A stretch of DNA of 39,999 nucleotides from Nitrospirota bacterium (lineage in GTDB: Bacteria; Nitrospirota; Nitrospiria; JACRHA01). The notes beneath the pieces are model-generated. The model saw only the letters and a list, made by a program, of their open reading frames with translations. It had not been told where the DNA came from and made no database searches. Position 1 is the stretch's first letter. Every line of letters starts with the position of its first letter. A program made the translations under genes and the position numbers. The stretch covers positions 1-39,999 of the forward strand of contig JACRHA010000035.1 in assembly GCA_016234185.1 (NCBI GenBank), read 5' to 3'. Positions 9,064 through 20,143 of the stretch are shown piece by piece.

Positions 9064-9528
9064 ATGAATATCGCAATTGCCTCTGACCATGCCGGAGTTG
9101 ACCTCAAGGAGAAGATAATAAAACTTCTTGATGGTATGTCTATTAAGGTTGACGATCTGGGTACAGACAATAAGGACCCTGTAGACTACCCTGATTACGG
9201 TATAAGGGTAGCTGAAGCTGTTTCAGATGGAAAGGCCGGCAGGGGGATACTAATATGTGGTACGGGGATAGGCATGTCTATTGTGGCGAACAAATTTCCC
9301 GGTGTAAGGGCAGCCCTCTGCTATGATACATTTACGGCAAAGATAAGCAGGTTGCACAATGACTCAAATGTCCTGGTGCTTGGAGAGAGGGTGCTTGATT
9401 ACAAGTTAGCTCTGGATATAGTAAAGATATGGCTTAAGACCGATTTTGAAGGGGGCAGGCATACGAGAAGGGTAGAGAAGATCAACGAGATCGAAGAAAG
9501 ATTAATGAAGCAGAGAGAGGCAAAATAG
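9064..9528 (+). CDS. rpiB: Ribose-5-phosphate isomerase B
   Basis: [48 protein letters not shown]. Confidence 0.95.
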   Translation: MNIAIASDHAGVDLKEKIIKLLDGMSIKVDDLGTDNKDPVDYPDYGIRVAEAVSDGKAGRGILICGTGIGMSIVANKFPGVRAALCYDTFTAKISRLHNDSNVLVLGERVLDYKLALDIVKIWLKTDFEGGRHTRRVEKINEIEERLMKQREAK

Positions 9529-9535
9529 ATTCAAT

Positions 9536-10774
9536 ATGTCGATACTGAGCAAGAAAGACCCTAAAATATATAAGGCCATAAAACTTGAGGCAAAGAGGGA
9601 ATTGGAGCAGATCATCCTTGTTGCCTCGGAGAATTATGCGAGCAGGGCAGTACTTGAGGCCTCAGGGTCTATACTTACAAACAAGTATGCGGAAGGTTAT
9701 CCGGGCAAGAGGTATTATGGCGGCTGTCAATACGTAGATATTGTTGAATCTATTGCCATTGAGAGGACAAAGGCCTTATTTGGCGCTGAGCATGTGAATG
9801 TCCAGCCCCATTCAGGGTCCCAGGCAAATATGGCCGTATATTTTTCAGTTCTCAAGCCCGGCGATACCATAATGGGGATGGATCTTGCCCATGGAGGCCA
9901 TCTTACCCATGGGAGCGCGGTAAGCTTCTCTGGAAGTCTTTACAGGACATGTTTCTATGGGGTGGACAAGATCTCTGGCCTTATTGATTATGATAAGGTC
10001 CTGACCCTTGCCAAAGAATACAGACCAAGGATGATAATTGCCGGAGCAAGCGCCTATTCAAGGGTACTGGATTTTAAGAGATTCAGGGAGATTGCCGATG
10101 AGGTCGGGGCATATCTTTTAGTGGATATGGCCCATATAGCCGGTCTAGTTGCAGCCGGGTTACATCCAAACCCTATCCCCTATGCCGATTTTGTCACTAC
10201 CACAACTCATAAGACCCTCAGGGGTCCAAGGGGCGGGATAATCATGTGCAGGGGCGAATATGCCAAGGCAATTGATAAGGCGATATTCCCGGGGATTCAG
10301 GGCGGCCCGCTTATGCATATTATTGCCGCAAAGGCCGTTGCATTGAAGGAGGCGGGCACAAAGTCCTTTAAGCGGTATCAGGCACAGGTTGTGACAAACG
10401 CACAGGCATTGGCAGGGGCTATGATCAAGATGGGATTCAAGGTGATATCAGGGGGTACTGATAATCACATGATGCTAATAGACCTGACTGATAAGGACAT
10501 AAGCGGGGATGAGGCGGAGTCGGCCTTAGAGAGGGCGGGTATTACGATTAATAAGAATTCCATTCCATTCGACAATAGACCGCCCACCAAGACAAGCGGG
10601 ATACGGCTTGGTACGCCTACAGTTACATCAAGGGGGATGAAGGAAAAGGAGATGAGGATAATAGCGGGCCTTATAAGTGATGCCCTGGAAGATGTAACTG
10701 ACAGCGGAGTACAAAAGAGGCTGAAGAAGGAAGTAGGCAGGATCTGCAGGCGCTTTCCTGTAAGAATAGACTAA
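9536..10774 (+). CDS. glyA: Serine hydroxymethyltransferase
   Basis: [18 protein letters not shown]-like motif, [24 protein letters not shown]-lysine region [14 protein letters not shown]. Confidence 0.97.
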   Translation: MSILSKKDPKIYKAIKLEAKRELEQIILVASENYASRAVLEASGSILTNKYAEGYPGKRYYGGCQYVDIVESIAIERTKALFGAEHVNVQPHSGSQANMAVYFSVLKPGDTIMGMDLAHGGHLTHGSAVSFSGSLYRTCFYGVDKISGLIDYDKVLTLAKEYRPRMIIAGASAYSRVLDFKRFREIADEVGAYLLVDMAHIAGLVAAGLHPNPIPYADFVTTTTHKTLRGPRGGIIMCRGEYAKAIDKAIFPGIQGGPLMHIIAAKAVALKEAGTKSFKRYQAQVVTNAQALAGAMIKMGFKVISGGTDNHMMLIDLTDKDISGDEAESALERAGITINKNSIPFDNRPPTKTSGIRLGTPTVTSRGMKEKEMRIIAGLISDALEDVTDSGVQKRLKKEVGRICRRFPVRID

Positions 10775-10798
10775 TTAAGCCAAAATAAGGAGTAAAAG

Positions 10799-11257
10799 GT
10801 GAAGTGTCCCTTCTGCAGCACCCTCGAGGACAAGGTGGTTGATTCCCGTTTGAGTAAGGAGGGGGAGGCTATAAGGAGGAGGAGGGAGTGTTTTTCCTGC
10901 AAGCAGAGGTTTACTACCTATGAAAGGGTTGAAGAGATGTCCCTTATGGTCATTAAAAAGGATGGGAGGCGGGAGACTTTTGACAGACAGAAGATCCTCC
11001 AGGGTCTTAAAAAGGCCTGCGAGAAGAGACCCATAAGTGTCATGACCCTCGAAGAGGTTGCAGGCAACATAGAGAAGAGGCTGCTTGAGAGGGGAGATAC
11101 AGAGATACCAAGTTCGATTATAGGAGAAGAGGTGATGAACCGGCTCATGGACCTTGATAAGATTGCATATGTAAGGTTTGCCTCAGTATATAAGGACTTC
11201 AAGGATACAAGCCAGTTTGAAGAGGAATTAAGGGCAATATTGTCCAAGGATGGATAG
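10799..11257 (+). CDS. nrdR: Transcriptional repressor NrdR (GTG start)
   Basis: MKCPFCSTLEDKVVDSRLSKEGEAIRRRRECFSCKQRFTTYERVE; ATP-cone. Confidence 0.96.
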   Translation: MKCPFCSTLEDKVVDSRLSKEGEAIRRRRECFSCKQRFTTYERVEEMSLMVIKKDGRRETFDRQKILQGLKKACEKRPISVMTLEEVAGNIEKRLLERGDTEIPSSIIGEEVMNRLMDLDKIAYVRFASVYKDFKDTSQFEEELRAILSKDG

Positions 11258-11276
11258 AGTCAGTCTTTTACTTTTT

Positions 11277-12458
11277 TTACTTAAAAAGCGAAACAGATCT
11301 ATACCTATTTACCAGTATAAGCGCAGAAACCATGAAGGCCATGGAAGTTCCAAAGGCAGTTTTTACGCCTATACCATTCAATATCATAGGGCCGAGAAAT
11401 GGGGCAGTTGCCCCACGAAAACCTCCTAACAGAATGTGCAGTGCCATATATCGGGGCGTCTCCTTTGGAGATGCCATCCTTGTAATTACAACATAGCCGA
11501 TCAGTTCAATTGCTGAGGAAATAAAACCTAAGATTCCTTGGGCAATGGAGAGGAACCAGAGGTTATATGTCAGAAGATAGATAAACGGTATTGTGGCTGA
11601 GACCAGGAAAAGGAGCGACAATAAACTGGAGAGCGGATGCTTATCTATAAAGCGGCCCCAGAAGAAAAAGCCGATGAGCCATGTACCTGAAAATATGGTT
11701 CCAAAGACGCCTGCTGCCAGATTTGGTATATGCGCCCTGTCCACCTGTATCAATGGGTATAACGGCAGACTCAACAGGAGGCCAAACTCGAAAATAGAAT
11801 AAGTAATCAGAAATGTGCGGAAGGGCATATTTTTTAATGGCGCTGTGATATGGGAAAAGGCAGCAAAGCCCTCCTTTTTCTTTCCTTCTCTCCTCACCTT
11901 AATATTGCCGAATTCTATTGCGGATAATATGCCGAATATTGCGGCAAACGGGAATATATAGCGATAATTGTCTGTCCCTTTTTCCAGTATCCATCCTGAG
12001 GCCATGGAAGAGACTATCCAGAGACATGCGGTCCCGATCCTAATGTAGCCCATTAGCCTTCCCCGCTCCTTCTCAGGGTAATTGGTTTTCATAACAGAGG
12101 CGTAGGAAGGAAAGGCAATCGCTGTTACCAGCATATACAAGAATATGATAATGGTGTAATTAAACGGACTATAGACAAAGAGCATGGCAATAAGGACAGC
12201 CCTACCTATCACATTGGACCAGACTGCGTACCAGACCCTCCCCTTGCCGAAGATATCCTCTGTCCAGAAGATGGAGAATGCGTTGGCTACATATGGCGCT
12301 GATATCAAAAGCGCAATCTGGAATTCGGTAGCGCCTATCTTTCTCCCTACAATTGCAATAAATGGGAGGAATGCGCCGCCGAATATGCCGAATAGCATAC
12401 CGGCCTTCAGGTCATGGTAGAATGTATGTCTTACAAATAATGGGAGTTTTTTTAACAC
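11277..12458 (-). CDS. MFS transporter
   Basis: ~12 hydrophobic segments; YPEKERGRLMGYIRIG loop motif. Confidence 0.8.
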   Translation of the reverse strand: MLKKLPLFVRHTFYHDLKAGMLFGIFGGAFLPFIAIVGRKIGATEFQIALLISAPYVANAFSIFWTEDIFGKGRVWYAVWSNVIGRAVLIAMLFVYSPFNYTIIIFLYMLVTAIAFPSYASVMKTNYPEKERGRLMGYIRIGTACLWIVSSMASGWILEKGTDNYRYIFPFAAIFGILSAIEFGNIKVRREGKKKEGFAAFSHITAPLKNMPFRTFLITYSIFEFGLLLSLPLYPLIQVDRAHIPNLAAGVFGTIFSGTWLIGFFFWGRFIDKHPLSSLLSLLFLVSATIPFIYLLTYNLWFLSIAQGILGFISSAIELIGYVVITRMASPKETPRYMALHILLGGFRGATAPFLGPMILNGIGVKTAFGTSMAFMVSALILVNRYRSVSLFK

Positions 12459-12840
12459 CTGTATGTTCCTAAAAAATAATATTTCGGTCAGATTAACTTA
12501 CAGCACGTGGATATTTCACGTCCTAACATATACTTTTAAGTCTATTCCATGAATGTATGGATTATATAGTAGGCTTATTATGGAGTCAAGTTTTGGAGGT
12601 ATTACAAGACAGCATCAATTTGTTTTATTTTTAATCCATCAGCTAATTAATGCATTATAAGTGTTATGCCTATTTTTTTGAAAGCATTTTGATGATATGC
12701 TTGGCAAGATTTTAGTTTATTTTGTTGTGTCTCGGAATAGGTTGAGAAATTTTAGTTCCTTGATTCTGATACCAATCGTGATTACCACCGTGCCTGATGA
12801 ATATACAACCCATCCCCTCTATTTAGATGGTTAGAAGATT

Positions 12841-13116
12841 TTATTTGTACGTCAAAGGATATTTTCCCGGATTATCTAAAATTTCCGTAGATAAATCCAC
12901 ATCTAATTTTGGCCAGTATAAATGATGATTATGAATTATTTCTACATCGATTATTGACGATATATTTGCATCTTTAAACCATGGATACTCATCAAAAGAA
13001 ACAAAGTATTCTTTTTCTTTTAAAAATATCCAAAATCCATGTTCTGAAATATTAGTTATTTCTGGTTTTGAAATGTTCTTTCCATTTTTTAATAATTTCA
13101 TTTTTATGTTCCTCAA
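12841..13116 (-). CDS. DUF2442-like protein, putative antitoxin partner
   Basis: FWIFLKEKEYFVSFDEYPWFKDANISSIIDVEIIHNHHLYWPKLDVDLSTEIL resembles DUF2442 and overlaps a DUF4160-like gene. Confidence 0.65.
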   Translation of the reverse strand: MRNIKMKLLKNGKNISKPEITNISEHGFWIFLKEKEYFVSFDEYPWFKDANISSIIDVEIIHNHHLYWPKLDVDLSTEILDNPGKYPLTYK

Positions 13117-13300
13117 TAATTTTTTGTAAAGAATTTAATTGGGTTTTGGAAAAACCGGAATAATTAACTAATGCGATAGTAGGCTCTAACCAAAACTTTG
13201 CTTCCCCTTCGGGAGAAATAATATGAACATGAATTCTATTTTCTTCTTTAGAGAAAAAGTGGAACCGGTATTTTCCTATTTTAAATACAGTTGGACTCAA
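13052..13300 (-). CDS. DUF4160-like protein
   Basis: MSPTVFKIGKYRFHFFSKEENRIHVHIISPEGEAKFWLEP. Confidence 0.75.
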   Translation of the reverse strand: MSPTVFKIGKYRFHFFSKEENRIHVHIISPEGEAKFWLEPTIALVNYSGFSKTQLNSLQKIIEEHKNEIIKKWKEHFKTRNN

Positions 13301-13420
13301 TATTTATTCTCCTTTGCTCTTTTGAAGGATTTTACCATATTCTTAATTTTATTTCCTCTTCTAACCGGTTCACAATAAATTGACATTGATATATTTAGAT
13401 GATATATTTAAAATAGATCT

Positions 13421-13819
13421 TTGGAAATGGCCATGAACAAGCAGAATGTTAGAGTGATTACAGCCTTAATTACCGTGGTTTCTATCATCACCCTCTTTTG
13501 CGGAACGATATTTGCCTGCCTCATCCCTGTCAGTATAGATTCTAATAAAGATCTGATGGCTGGATGCGTTTCCAATGGGAGCCAAAAAGGGGATAAGACA
13601 CAAGAGACCTGTTATTCAACCGAGTTTACCCATGCTCAAAGCCATATCAAACTACCCCAGGATATAAGGGAGATAAAGGGATCTACCCTTCCAGATCTGG
13701 ATCAGGCCCTATATCCTGCCAGGGCAATCCTCATTCAGAGGATTGCTAATGCCTTTTTTAGTGATGTTATCCTGCAAAAGATAGATATCTTCACAGAGTA
13801 TCAAAACCTTCGCCTCTGA
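13421..13819 (+). CDS. Small exported protein of unknown function at head of Cus-type operon
   Basis: Signal/lipobox-like N-terminus VITALITVVSIITLFCGTIFAC; same strand and just upstream of cusC-like gene. Confidence 0.55.
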   Translation: MEMAMNKQNVRVITALITVVSIITLFCGTIFACLIPVSIDSNKDLMAGCVSNGSQKGDKTQETCYSTEFTHAQSHIKLPQDIREIKGSTLPDLDQALYPARAILIQRIANAFFSDVILQKIDIFTEYQNLRL

Positions 13820-13909
13820 TTCCCATCTTTTAAATCAATTTAGTTTAAATAATCTTCTGAATTTTTTTATCTAATACTCAGAACTTATAACAATGAGGTT
13901 AATTCTTAT

Positions 13910-15157
13910 ATGAGATACACTAAGTATCTTCTGATTTTATTTCTAATCGCTGGTCCCTGGATCCTAACCCCTCTATTTGCCCAGGAGCCATTATCCCTTG
14001 AGACTCTATTGGAGGAGGCCATGAGGTCAAGCCCTGAGATCGAAGCTGCACGCCAGGAATGGGAGGCGATGAAAGAGGGGATCCCCCAGGCCCGATCCCT
14101 GGAGGATCCACAGTTTAGCATTACCCAATGGTCGATTCCTTCAAATTTTAATATCGGCAATGCCGATGAGACCTGGTATGGGATAGGACAGGCCTTTCCG
14201 TTTCCCGGCAAGCTGCAACTAAAGGGCCAGATCTCGGCAAAAGAGGCGGATATAAGCGGGCAGGGGTATCTGGCAAAGGTTCGTGAGGTGGCGTCTAAAG
14301 TAAAATCATCATATTATCAACTCTCTCTGATCCATAAAGCCATTGACCTTCACCTGGAACACCAGGCCCTACTGGAAGAATTCATCACGATTGCAGAACA
14401 AAAATATGCAGTAGGGCAGGTTTCTCAGCAGGACATCCTCAAGGCCCAGGTCGAGCTTTCCAAGCTTCACAACAGCCTCCTCTTGCTGGAACAAGAGAAG
14501 ATCTCGATCCAGGCAGAGATAAATAGACTGCTCAATCGTTCACCGGAAGGTCTTTTGGGACAGCCTGAAGAATCAAGCTTCAGGCCCTTTACTATGACAT
14601 TAGAAGGGTTAGAGCAGATGGCCCTTAGAGAAAAGCCAGAGTTAATGGCAGCAAATTTCACTATTGAAAGGAGCGAAAAAGCTAAGGCCCTTGCCAAAAA
14701 GAACTATCTTCCTGATTTCATGGTAGAGATCCAGTATTGGGATGTACATATCGGCCCCAACAGGTGGATGGCTATGGGTAAGATCAATCTCCCCTGGATC
14801 TTCAGGGCCAAGTATGATTCCAGGACCAGGCAGGCTAAAGCAGAAGAGGATCGGGCCAGGGCTGATTATATGGCGTTGCGCAACCAGACCCAGTTTGAGA
14901 TCAAGGATCTCTTTGTCAGGATCAAGACATCTGAGCATCTCATCCAGGTTTACAAGGATGGTATACTGCCGCAGGCAGAGCAATCGCTTGCAGCAGCCAG
15001 GATCGCCTATCAGGCTGGTAAGGCAGATTTCTTAAACCTAATTGATAGCGAGCGTACACTGCGTGATTTTCAGTTGGAATACTATACGGCCCTGACCCAA
15101 TATGAGCAGTTTATCGCTAAACTGGAACAGGAAGTAGGGACAGAGCTCAAGTTTTAG
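13910..15157 (+). CDS. TolC-family outer membrane efflux protein (CusC/CzcC-like)
   Basis: LSLETLLEEAMRSSPEIEAARQEWEA; YDSRTRQAKAEEDRARADYMALRNQTQFEIKDLFVRIKTSE; adjacent to RND components. Confidence 0.9.
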   Translation: MRYTKYLLILFLIAGPWILTPLFAQEPLSLETLLEEAMRSSPEIEAARQEWEAMKEGIPQARSLEDPQFSITQWSIPSNFNIGNADETWYGIGQAFPFPGKLQLKGQISAKEADISGQGYLAKVREVASKVKSSYYQLSLIHKAIDLHLEHQALLEEFITIAEQKYAVGQVSQQDILKAQVELSKLHNSLLLLEQEKISIQAEINRLLNRSPEGLLGQPEESSFRPFTMTLEGLEQMALREKPELMAANFTIERSEKAKALAKKNYLPDFMVEIQYWDVHIGPNRWMAMGKINLPWIFRAKYDSRTRQAKAEEDRARADYMALRNQTQFEIKDLFVRIKTSEHLIQVYKDGILPQAEQSLAAARIAYQAGKADFLNLIDSERTLRDFQLEYYTALTQYEQFIAKLEQEVGTELKF

Positions 15158-15194
15158 ACATGTAAAGGATTTTAGAAAGGGAAGGGAGAAGAAG

Positions 15195-16862
15195 ATGAAA
15201 ACCAAGATAATATTATCCTTTGTGGGCGGTTTCTTTGTTGCCATGATCTTGGCCGGGACAGTGTGGCGTTTCCATGGCAGGATAGAGGAGATGATCCCCG
15301 GCTCAATTTTACAAAAGATGCTTGGGATGCCTATCGATGGTTCACCCCAGGCAGTGAAGATGAAGGATATGCCTGACATGGAGATGGGGAGCAGCATGGA
15401 CCAGAAAGGGATTGCACAGGTAGCTGTCATGATTCCTCCTACCAGGAGGCAACTGATCGGGGTGAAGAGTGAGACCATAGAAGAGAGGGCCATTGAAACC
15501 GTGATCCGCACTGTCGGTTCCGTGGACTATGACGAACGGAGGATGCGCCAGATCAATCTGAGGGTTTCCGGTTGGATTACAAAACTATTTGTAGATTATA
15601 CTGGAAAATTAGTTAAGAAAGGGGACCCCCTCTTTAAGCTTTATAGTCCTGATCTCGTCTCTACCCAGGAGGAGTATCTCCTGGCAAAGAGGACCCTGGA
15701 GCGGGTTAAGGCGAGCACAATGACCCATATCCGGAGCAATGCAGAGAATCAGGTGGAGTCGGCCAGGAACAGGCTCCTATTATGGGGCCTTACCGAGAAG
15801 CAGGTAAGCCAATTAGAACAGGGAGAAAAACCGCAGATGGAGACCACGATATATTCACCTATTGATGGTGTTGTTACCAAAAAGACAACCCTCCAGGGGA
15901 TGTATGTGACCCCTGAGATGAACCTTTATGAAGTTGCTGACCTATCTGTTGTCTGGATCTATGCCGATATCTATGAATATGAGATACCTTTAGCCAGGAT
16001 AGGGGATGTGGCAACAGTAACCCTGGCATCCTATCCGGGCAAGGGCTTTAGCGGTAAGGTGGTCTATATCTATCCTTATCTCAGCACAGAGACCCGGACA
16101 GTAAAGGTCAGGATGGAATTCCCAAATCCAGACGGCAAACTTAAACCCGGGATGTATGGGAATGTAGAGATCAGAGTAAAGGCAGGAATAAAGCCGGCTA
16201 TACCGCAAGAGGCTGTGCTCGACTCCGGTATCCGGAAACTCGTCTTCATCGATCGGGGAGAAGGTATGTATGAACCGAGGGAGGTCAAACTTGGCCCTAG
16301 GCTGGACAACTATTATGAGATCCTTGATGGGGTTAAAGCAGGCGATCGAGTGGTCACATCTGCAAACTTCCTGATCGATTCTGAAAGCAAGCTCAGGGCG
16401 GCAACGAGTATGATGGGGGCCCTTGGCATGGGCGGTATCCGGATGGAGCAGGCCCGGATGGGTAAGATGGAGGGAGAGATGGAGATGGGAGGAATGAAGG
16501 GGATGAAAGGAATGAAAGGAATGGAGACAGCCCAGGCGCCGGGGTCTATGGAGCAGACTGTGGATGGCTTAACCCTTACCGTAACCACTATGCCTAAACC
16601 ACCAAAGAAGGGAGAAAACATAATACATCTGTCGATAAAATCAAAGGAGGGTCCTGTCACAGATGCCAAGGTCACAATCTCTTATACCATGGTGATGTCC
16701 GGAATGGGGTCGGAGACGGTCGAGGCAAGACACACAGGAGAGGGGATCTATGAGGCCAAGGTAGACCTCGGTATGAAGGGCGGATGGAATATCGATGTGT
16801 CGATCGAACGGGGGAAGGCAAAACCGGTAAAGGCCAAGTTTACCATCAAGGTAGAAAAGTGA
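15195..16862 (+). CDS. RND periplasmic adaptor (CusB-like) with Met-rich linker and extra C-terminal FixH/YtkA-like domain
   Basis: VRTVGSVDYDERRMRQINLRVSGWITKLFVDYTGKLVKKGDPLFKLYSPDL; MGGMKGMKGMKGMETAQ; C-terminal DGLTLTVTTMPKPPKKGENIIHLSIKSKEGPVTDAKVTISYTMVMSGMG. Confidence 0.92.
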   Translation: MKTKIILSFVGGFFVAMILAGTVWRFHGRIEEMIPGSILQKMLGMPIDGSPQAVKMKDMPDMEMGSSMDQKGIAQVAVMIPPTRRQLIGVKSETIEERAIETVIRTVGSVDYDERRMRQINLRVSGWITKLFVDYTGKLVKKGDPLFKLYSPDLVSTQEEYLLAKRTLERVKASTMTHIRSNAENQVESARNRLLLWGLTEKQVSQLEQGEKPQMETTIYSPIDGVVTKKTTLQGMYVTPEMNLYEVADLSVVWIYADIYEYEIPLARIGDVATVTLASYPGKGFSGKVVYIYPYLSTETRTVKVRMEFPNPDGKLKPGMYGNVEIRVKAGIKPAIPQEAVLDSGIRKLVFIDRGEGMYEPREVKLGPRLDNYYEILDGVKAGDRVVTSANFLIDSESKLRAATSMMGALGMGGIRMEQARMGKMEGEMEMGGMKGMKGMKGMETAQAPGSMEQTVDGLTLTVTTMPKPPKKGENIIHLSIKSKEGPVTDAKVTISYTMVMSGMGSETVEARHTGEGIYEAKVDLGMKGGWNIDVSIERGKAKPVKAKFTIKVEK

Positions 16863-16914
16863 TGATTGCCATCTAGATTGTGTAATGGCCTTAAAGGATA
16901 TTTATATTTAAATA

Positions 16915-16989
16915 CAGCGAGCAAATGCGAGCGTAGGGAGGGGGAGGCTCCATCCGGCTCTGCCGGTGGAGGGGGATGGTCGCTCCCCT
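16915..16989 (+). repeat. Dispersed palindromic repeat, copy A
   Basis: cagcgagcaaatgcgagcgtagggagggggaggctccatccggctctgccggtggagggggatggtcgctcccc; shares framework with 31493-31565 and revcomp of 32961-33031. Confidence 0.85.
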
Positions 16990-17004
16990 AAGAAAGGAAG
17001 TAAG

Positions 17005-20000
17005 ATGATTAATCGTGTCATTGAGTATAGTGCAAAGAACCCATTTATGATCTTCCTGGCTGTTTTATTCCTCTCGGCCTGGGGCTATTGGGCCGTTACC
17101 AGGACACCACTTGATGCGATACCGGATCTGTCGGATGTCCAGGTAATCATCTATACGGAGTGGTCGGGCCGTAGCCCCAACCTGGTTGAAGACCAGATCA
17201 CCTATCCCATCGTTACATCTATGCTGGGGGCGCCTAAGGTAAAGTATGTCCGTGGATCCTCTGACTTCGGTTTTTCTTATGTCTATGTGATCTTCCAGGA
17301 TGATACCGACATCTACTGGGCCCGGAGCCGGGTATTAGAGTATATGAGCAAGATCGCAGGGAGGCTTCCTGAAGGGGTTAATCCGATCCTTGGGCCTGAC
17401 GCAACCGGGGTTGGATGGGTATATGAGTATGCCCTTGTTGATGAGACCGGCCGGCATGACCTGGCAGAGCTCCGCTCTTATCAGGACTGGTATCTCCGCT
17501 ATCAGCTCCAATCCATCCCTGGTGTAGCAGAGGTAGCCTCTATTGGCGGATTTATTAAACAGTACCAGGTCAATGTAGATCCAAACAAGCTCCTGGCCTA
17601 CAACATCCCCTTTAGCAGGCTGACCCAGGCTATCAGGATGAGCAACAATGATGTAGGCGGTCGTTCTATTGAGATGAGTGAGCGGGAGTATATGATCAGG
17701 GGGCGTGGATATATCCGATCGCTGGAGGATCTTGAGGTTATCCCGCTTTCTGTCGGTCAAAACGGTGTCCCTATCATGCTAAGGGATGTGGCTGTTATCA
17801 GCCTTGGCCCTGAGATGCGTCGCGGGCTTGTTGAACTGGACGGCAAGGGAGAGGTAGTGGGTGGCATTGTAGTCATGCGCTATGGCGAGAGCGCACTCAA
17901 TGTTATTAACCGGGTAAAGGCTAAATTGAAAGAGATTGAGCCTGCCTTACCTCCTGGTATTAAGATAGTTACAACATATGACCGTTCAGACCTAATCTTA
18001 CGCGCTATTGCCACACTCAAAGAGAAATTGATCGAGGTTACACTGGTAGTTAGCCTTGTGAGCATCATCTTTTTATTTCACTTCCGCTCGGCCCTTGTGG
18101 CCATCTTGAGCCTCCCCATCGCAATCCTCTTTTCATTCATTGCGATCTATTATCTTGGGCTGACATCAAATGTCATGTCATTAGGTGGTATAGCAATAGC
18201 TATCGGGGCCATGGTGGATGCAGCGATTGTGATGATAGAAAATGTCCACCATAGGCTTGAGCAGATCCGGCCAGGAGAGGATCGCACTCAAGTAATCATT
18301 AATGCCTCCAAGGAATTAGGCCGCCCCCTCTTCTTCTCGCTCCTGATTATCACCGTCTCCTTCATGCCGGTTTTTACCTTAGAGGCGCAGGAGGGCCGCC
18401 TCTTTAAACCCCTTGCCTTCACGAAGACCTTTTCCATGTTCTTTGCCTCGGTCCTCTCGATTTCCCTTGTCCCGCTTCTTATGGTCTATCTTATCCGTGG
18501 AAAGATTACGCCCCTTGCAAGGAACCCGATCAACCGGGCTCTAATTGCCATCTACACCCCGGTGGCCCGCTTCTGCCTGAGGCATGGCAAACTCGTGATC
18601 GTGATGGCGTTAGCCATGGTTGTGCTGACTATACCTGCCTTTCTCCGCCTCGGATCCGAGTTTATGCCGCCACTCAATGAAGGGACGATCCTCTATATGC
18701 CAACGGCCCTTCCTGGTATCTCTGTTACAAAGGCGAGCCAGGTTTTACAGCAGCAAGATACCCTGTTAAAACAGTTTCCGGAGGTGGAGCGTGTCTTTGG
18801 CAAGATCGGACGGGCCGAGACCTCAACCGATCCCGCCCCAATGTCGATGGCTGAGGTCACCGTGAGCCTAAAACCGGAAGAGCAATGGCGGCCTGGGATG
18901 ACATGGGATAAACTCATCGCAGAGATGGACCGGGTAGTGCGCTTTCCCGGTATGCCCAATATATGGTGGATGCCGATTCAAACCCGTACTGAGATGTTGG
19001 CAACAGGTGTCCGGAGCGCGGTAGGGATCAAGATTTATGGCCGGGAACTGGATGAAATAGATCGGATCGGCAAGGAGATAGAGGGCCTGATATCGGGTGT
19101 TCCAGGAACCCGGAGTGCCTTTTCGGAGCGGGTCACCGGGGGATATTACCTCGACTTCGTTGTGGATCGTAAGGAGGCGGCCCGCTATAATCTGACTGTG
19201 CAGGAGGTAGAGGAAGTTATTGAGGCGGCTATCGGCGGGGCAAATGTGACCACTACTGTTGAGGGGCGGGAGCGCTATCCTGTTATTGTGAGATATGCAA
19301 GGGAGTTGCGGGAAGACCCGGAACGGCTTAAGCGCGTACTGATACCTACACCGACCGGGGCCAATATTCCTTTGGGACAATTGGCCGATATCCACGTGAC
19401 TACCGGCCCCCCCATGATCAAGGATGAGAATGGATCACTTGCTGGTATAGTCTATGTAGATGTAGTAAACCGGGACCTTGGGAGCTACGTTGAGGAGGTC
19501 AAAAAACTCATTGCCGAAAGAATAGAGCTTCCATCCGGTTATTCCCTTGGGTGGGCTGGATCCTACCAGTACCTCCTCCGGGCAAAGGAGCGGCTTAAGG
19601 TTGTAGTGCCGCTGACCCTTCTCCTGACCTTTGTCCTTCTCTATCTGAATTTCAGGTCTGTGAGTGAGACGCTGATTGTTCTCCTCTCTATCCCATTTGC
19701 TCTGGTTGGCGGGGTTCTCTTTTTGGGAATCCTGGGTTACAATCTAAGTGTCGCAGTCTGGGTAGGGATCATTGCGCTCGCCGGGGTTGCCGCCGAGACA
19801 GGCGTAGTAATGATTGTTTTCCTGGATGAGGCGTATCATCGATACCAGCAGGAAGGAAGGATGAATACGCGTACAGACCTGGTTGAAGCCGTGATGGAAG
19901 GTGCAGTCCTGCGTGTGCGGCCTAAGGTGATGACCGTGTCGGCGATCATATTCGGACTTCTGCCGATCATGTGGAGCCACGGCACAGGCGCCGATGTGAT

Positions 20001-20142
20001 GAAGAGGATCGCAGCGCCGATGATCGGAGGAATGGTTACGTCTACGTTCCTGACCCTGCTGATTATTCCGATCATCTATGTATGGTGGCGGGGATGGCAG
20101 CTCAAATCTTTGGATCAGAACCAGGAAAAGAGGAGTAATTAA
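17005..20142 (+). CDS. cusA: Heavy-metal efflux RND transporter (CusA/CzcA family)
   Basis: ARNPFMIFLAVLFLSAWGYWAVTRTPLDAIPDLSDVQVIIYTEWSGRSPNLVEDQ-type N-terminus; start at MINRVIEYS (RBS aaaggaag); upstream ORF extension comes from repeat A. Confidence 0.95.
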   Translation: MINRVIEYSAKNPFMIFLAVLFLSAWGYWAVTRTPLDAIPDLSDVQVIIYTEWSGRSPNLVEDQITYPIVTSMLGAPKVKYVRGSSDFGFSYVYVIFQDDTDIYWARSRVLEYMSKIAGRLPEGVNPILGPDATGVGWVYEYALVDETGRHDLAELRSYQDWYLRYQLQSIPGVAEVASIGGFIKQYQVNVDPNKLLAYNIPFSRLTQAIRMSNNDVGGRSIEMSEREYMIRGRGYIRSLEDLEVIPLSVGQNGVPIMLRDVAVISLGPEMRRGLVELDGKGEVVGGIVVMRYGESALNVINRVKAKLKEIEPALPPGIKIVTTYDRSDLILRAIATLKEKLIEVTLVVSLVSIIFLFHFRSALVAILSLPIAILFSFIAIYYLGLTSNVMSLGGIAIAIGAMVDAAIVMIENVHHRLEQIRPGEDRTQVIINASKELGRPLFFSLLIITVSFMPVFTLEAQEGRLFKPLAFTKTFSMFFASVLSISLVPLLMVYLIRGKITPLARNPINRALIAIYTPVARFCLRHGKLVIVMALAMVVLTIPAFLRLGSEFMPPLNEGTILYMPTALPGISVTKASQVLQQQDTLLKQFPEVERVFGKIGRAETSTDPAPMSMAEVTVSLKPEEQWRPGMTWDKLIAEMDRVVRFPGMPNIWWMPIQTRTEMLATGVRSAVGIKIYGRELDEIDRIGKEIEGLISGVPGTRSAFSERVTGGYYLDFVVDRKEAARYNLTVQEVEEVIEAAIGGANVTTTVEGRERYPVIVRYARELREDPERLKRVLIPTPTGANIPLGQLADIHVTTGPPMIKDENGSLAGIVYVDVVNRDLGSYVEEVKKLIAERIELPSGYSLGWAGSYQYLLRAKERLKVVVPLTLLLTFVLLYLNFRSVSETLIVLLSIPFALVGGVLFLGILGYNLSVAVWVGIIALAGVAAETGVVMIVFLDEAYHRYQQEGRMNTRTDLVEAVMEGAVLRVRPKVMTVSAIIFGLLPIMWSHGTGADVMKRIAAPMIGGMVTSTFLTLLIIPIIYVWWRGWQLKSLDQNQEKRSN

Positions 20143-20143
20143 A

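Noticed and set aside
14742-15035. Overlapping ORFs inside cusC, cusB and cusA on either strand (e.g. 14642-14983, 15038-15511, 18868-19395, 19744-20634)
   Set aside because: Lie within strongly supported CDSs and lack domain-like sequence or their own RBS.
16480-16530. Short tandem repeat (ggaatgaaggggatgaaaggaatgaaagga)
   Set aside because: Explained as coding for the Met-rich linker of the CusB-like protein, not a separate element.
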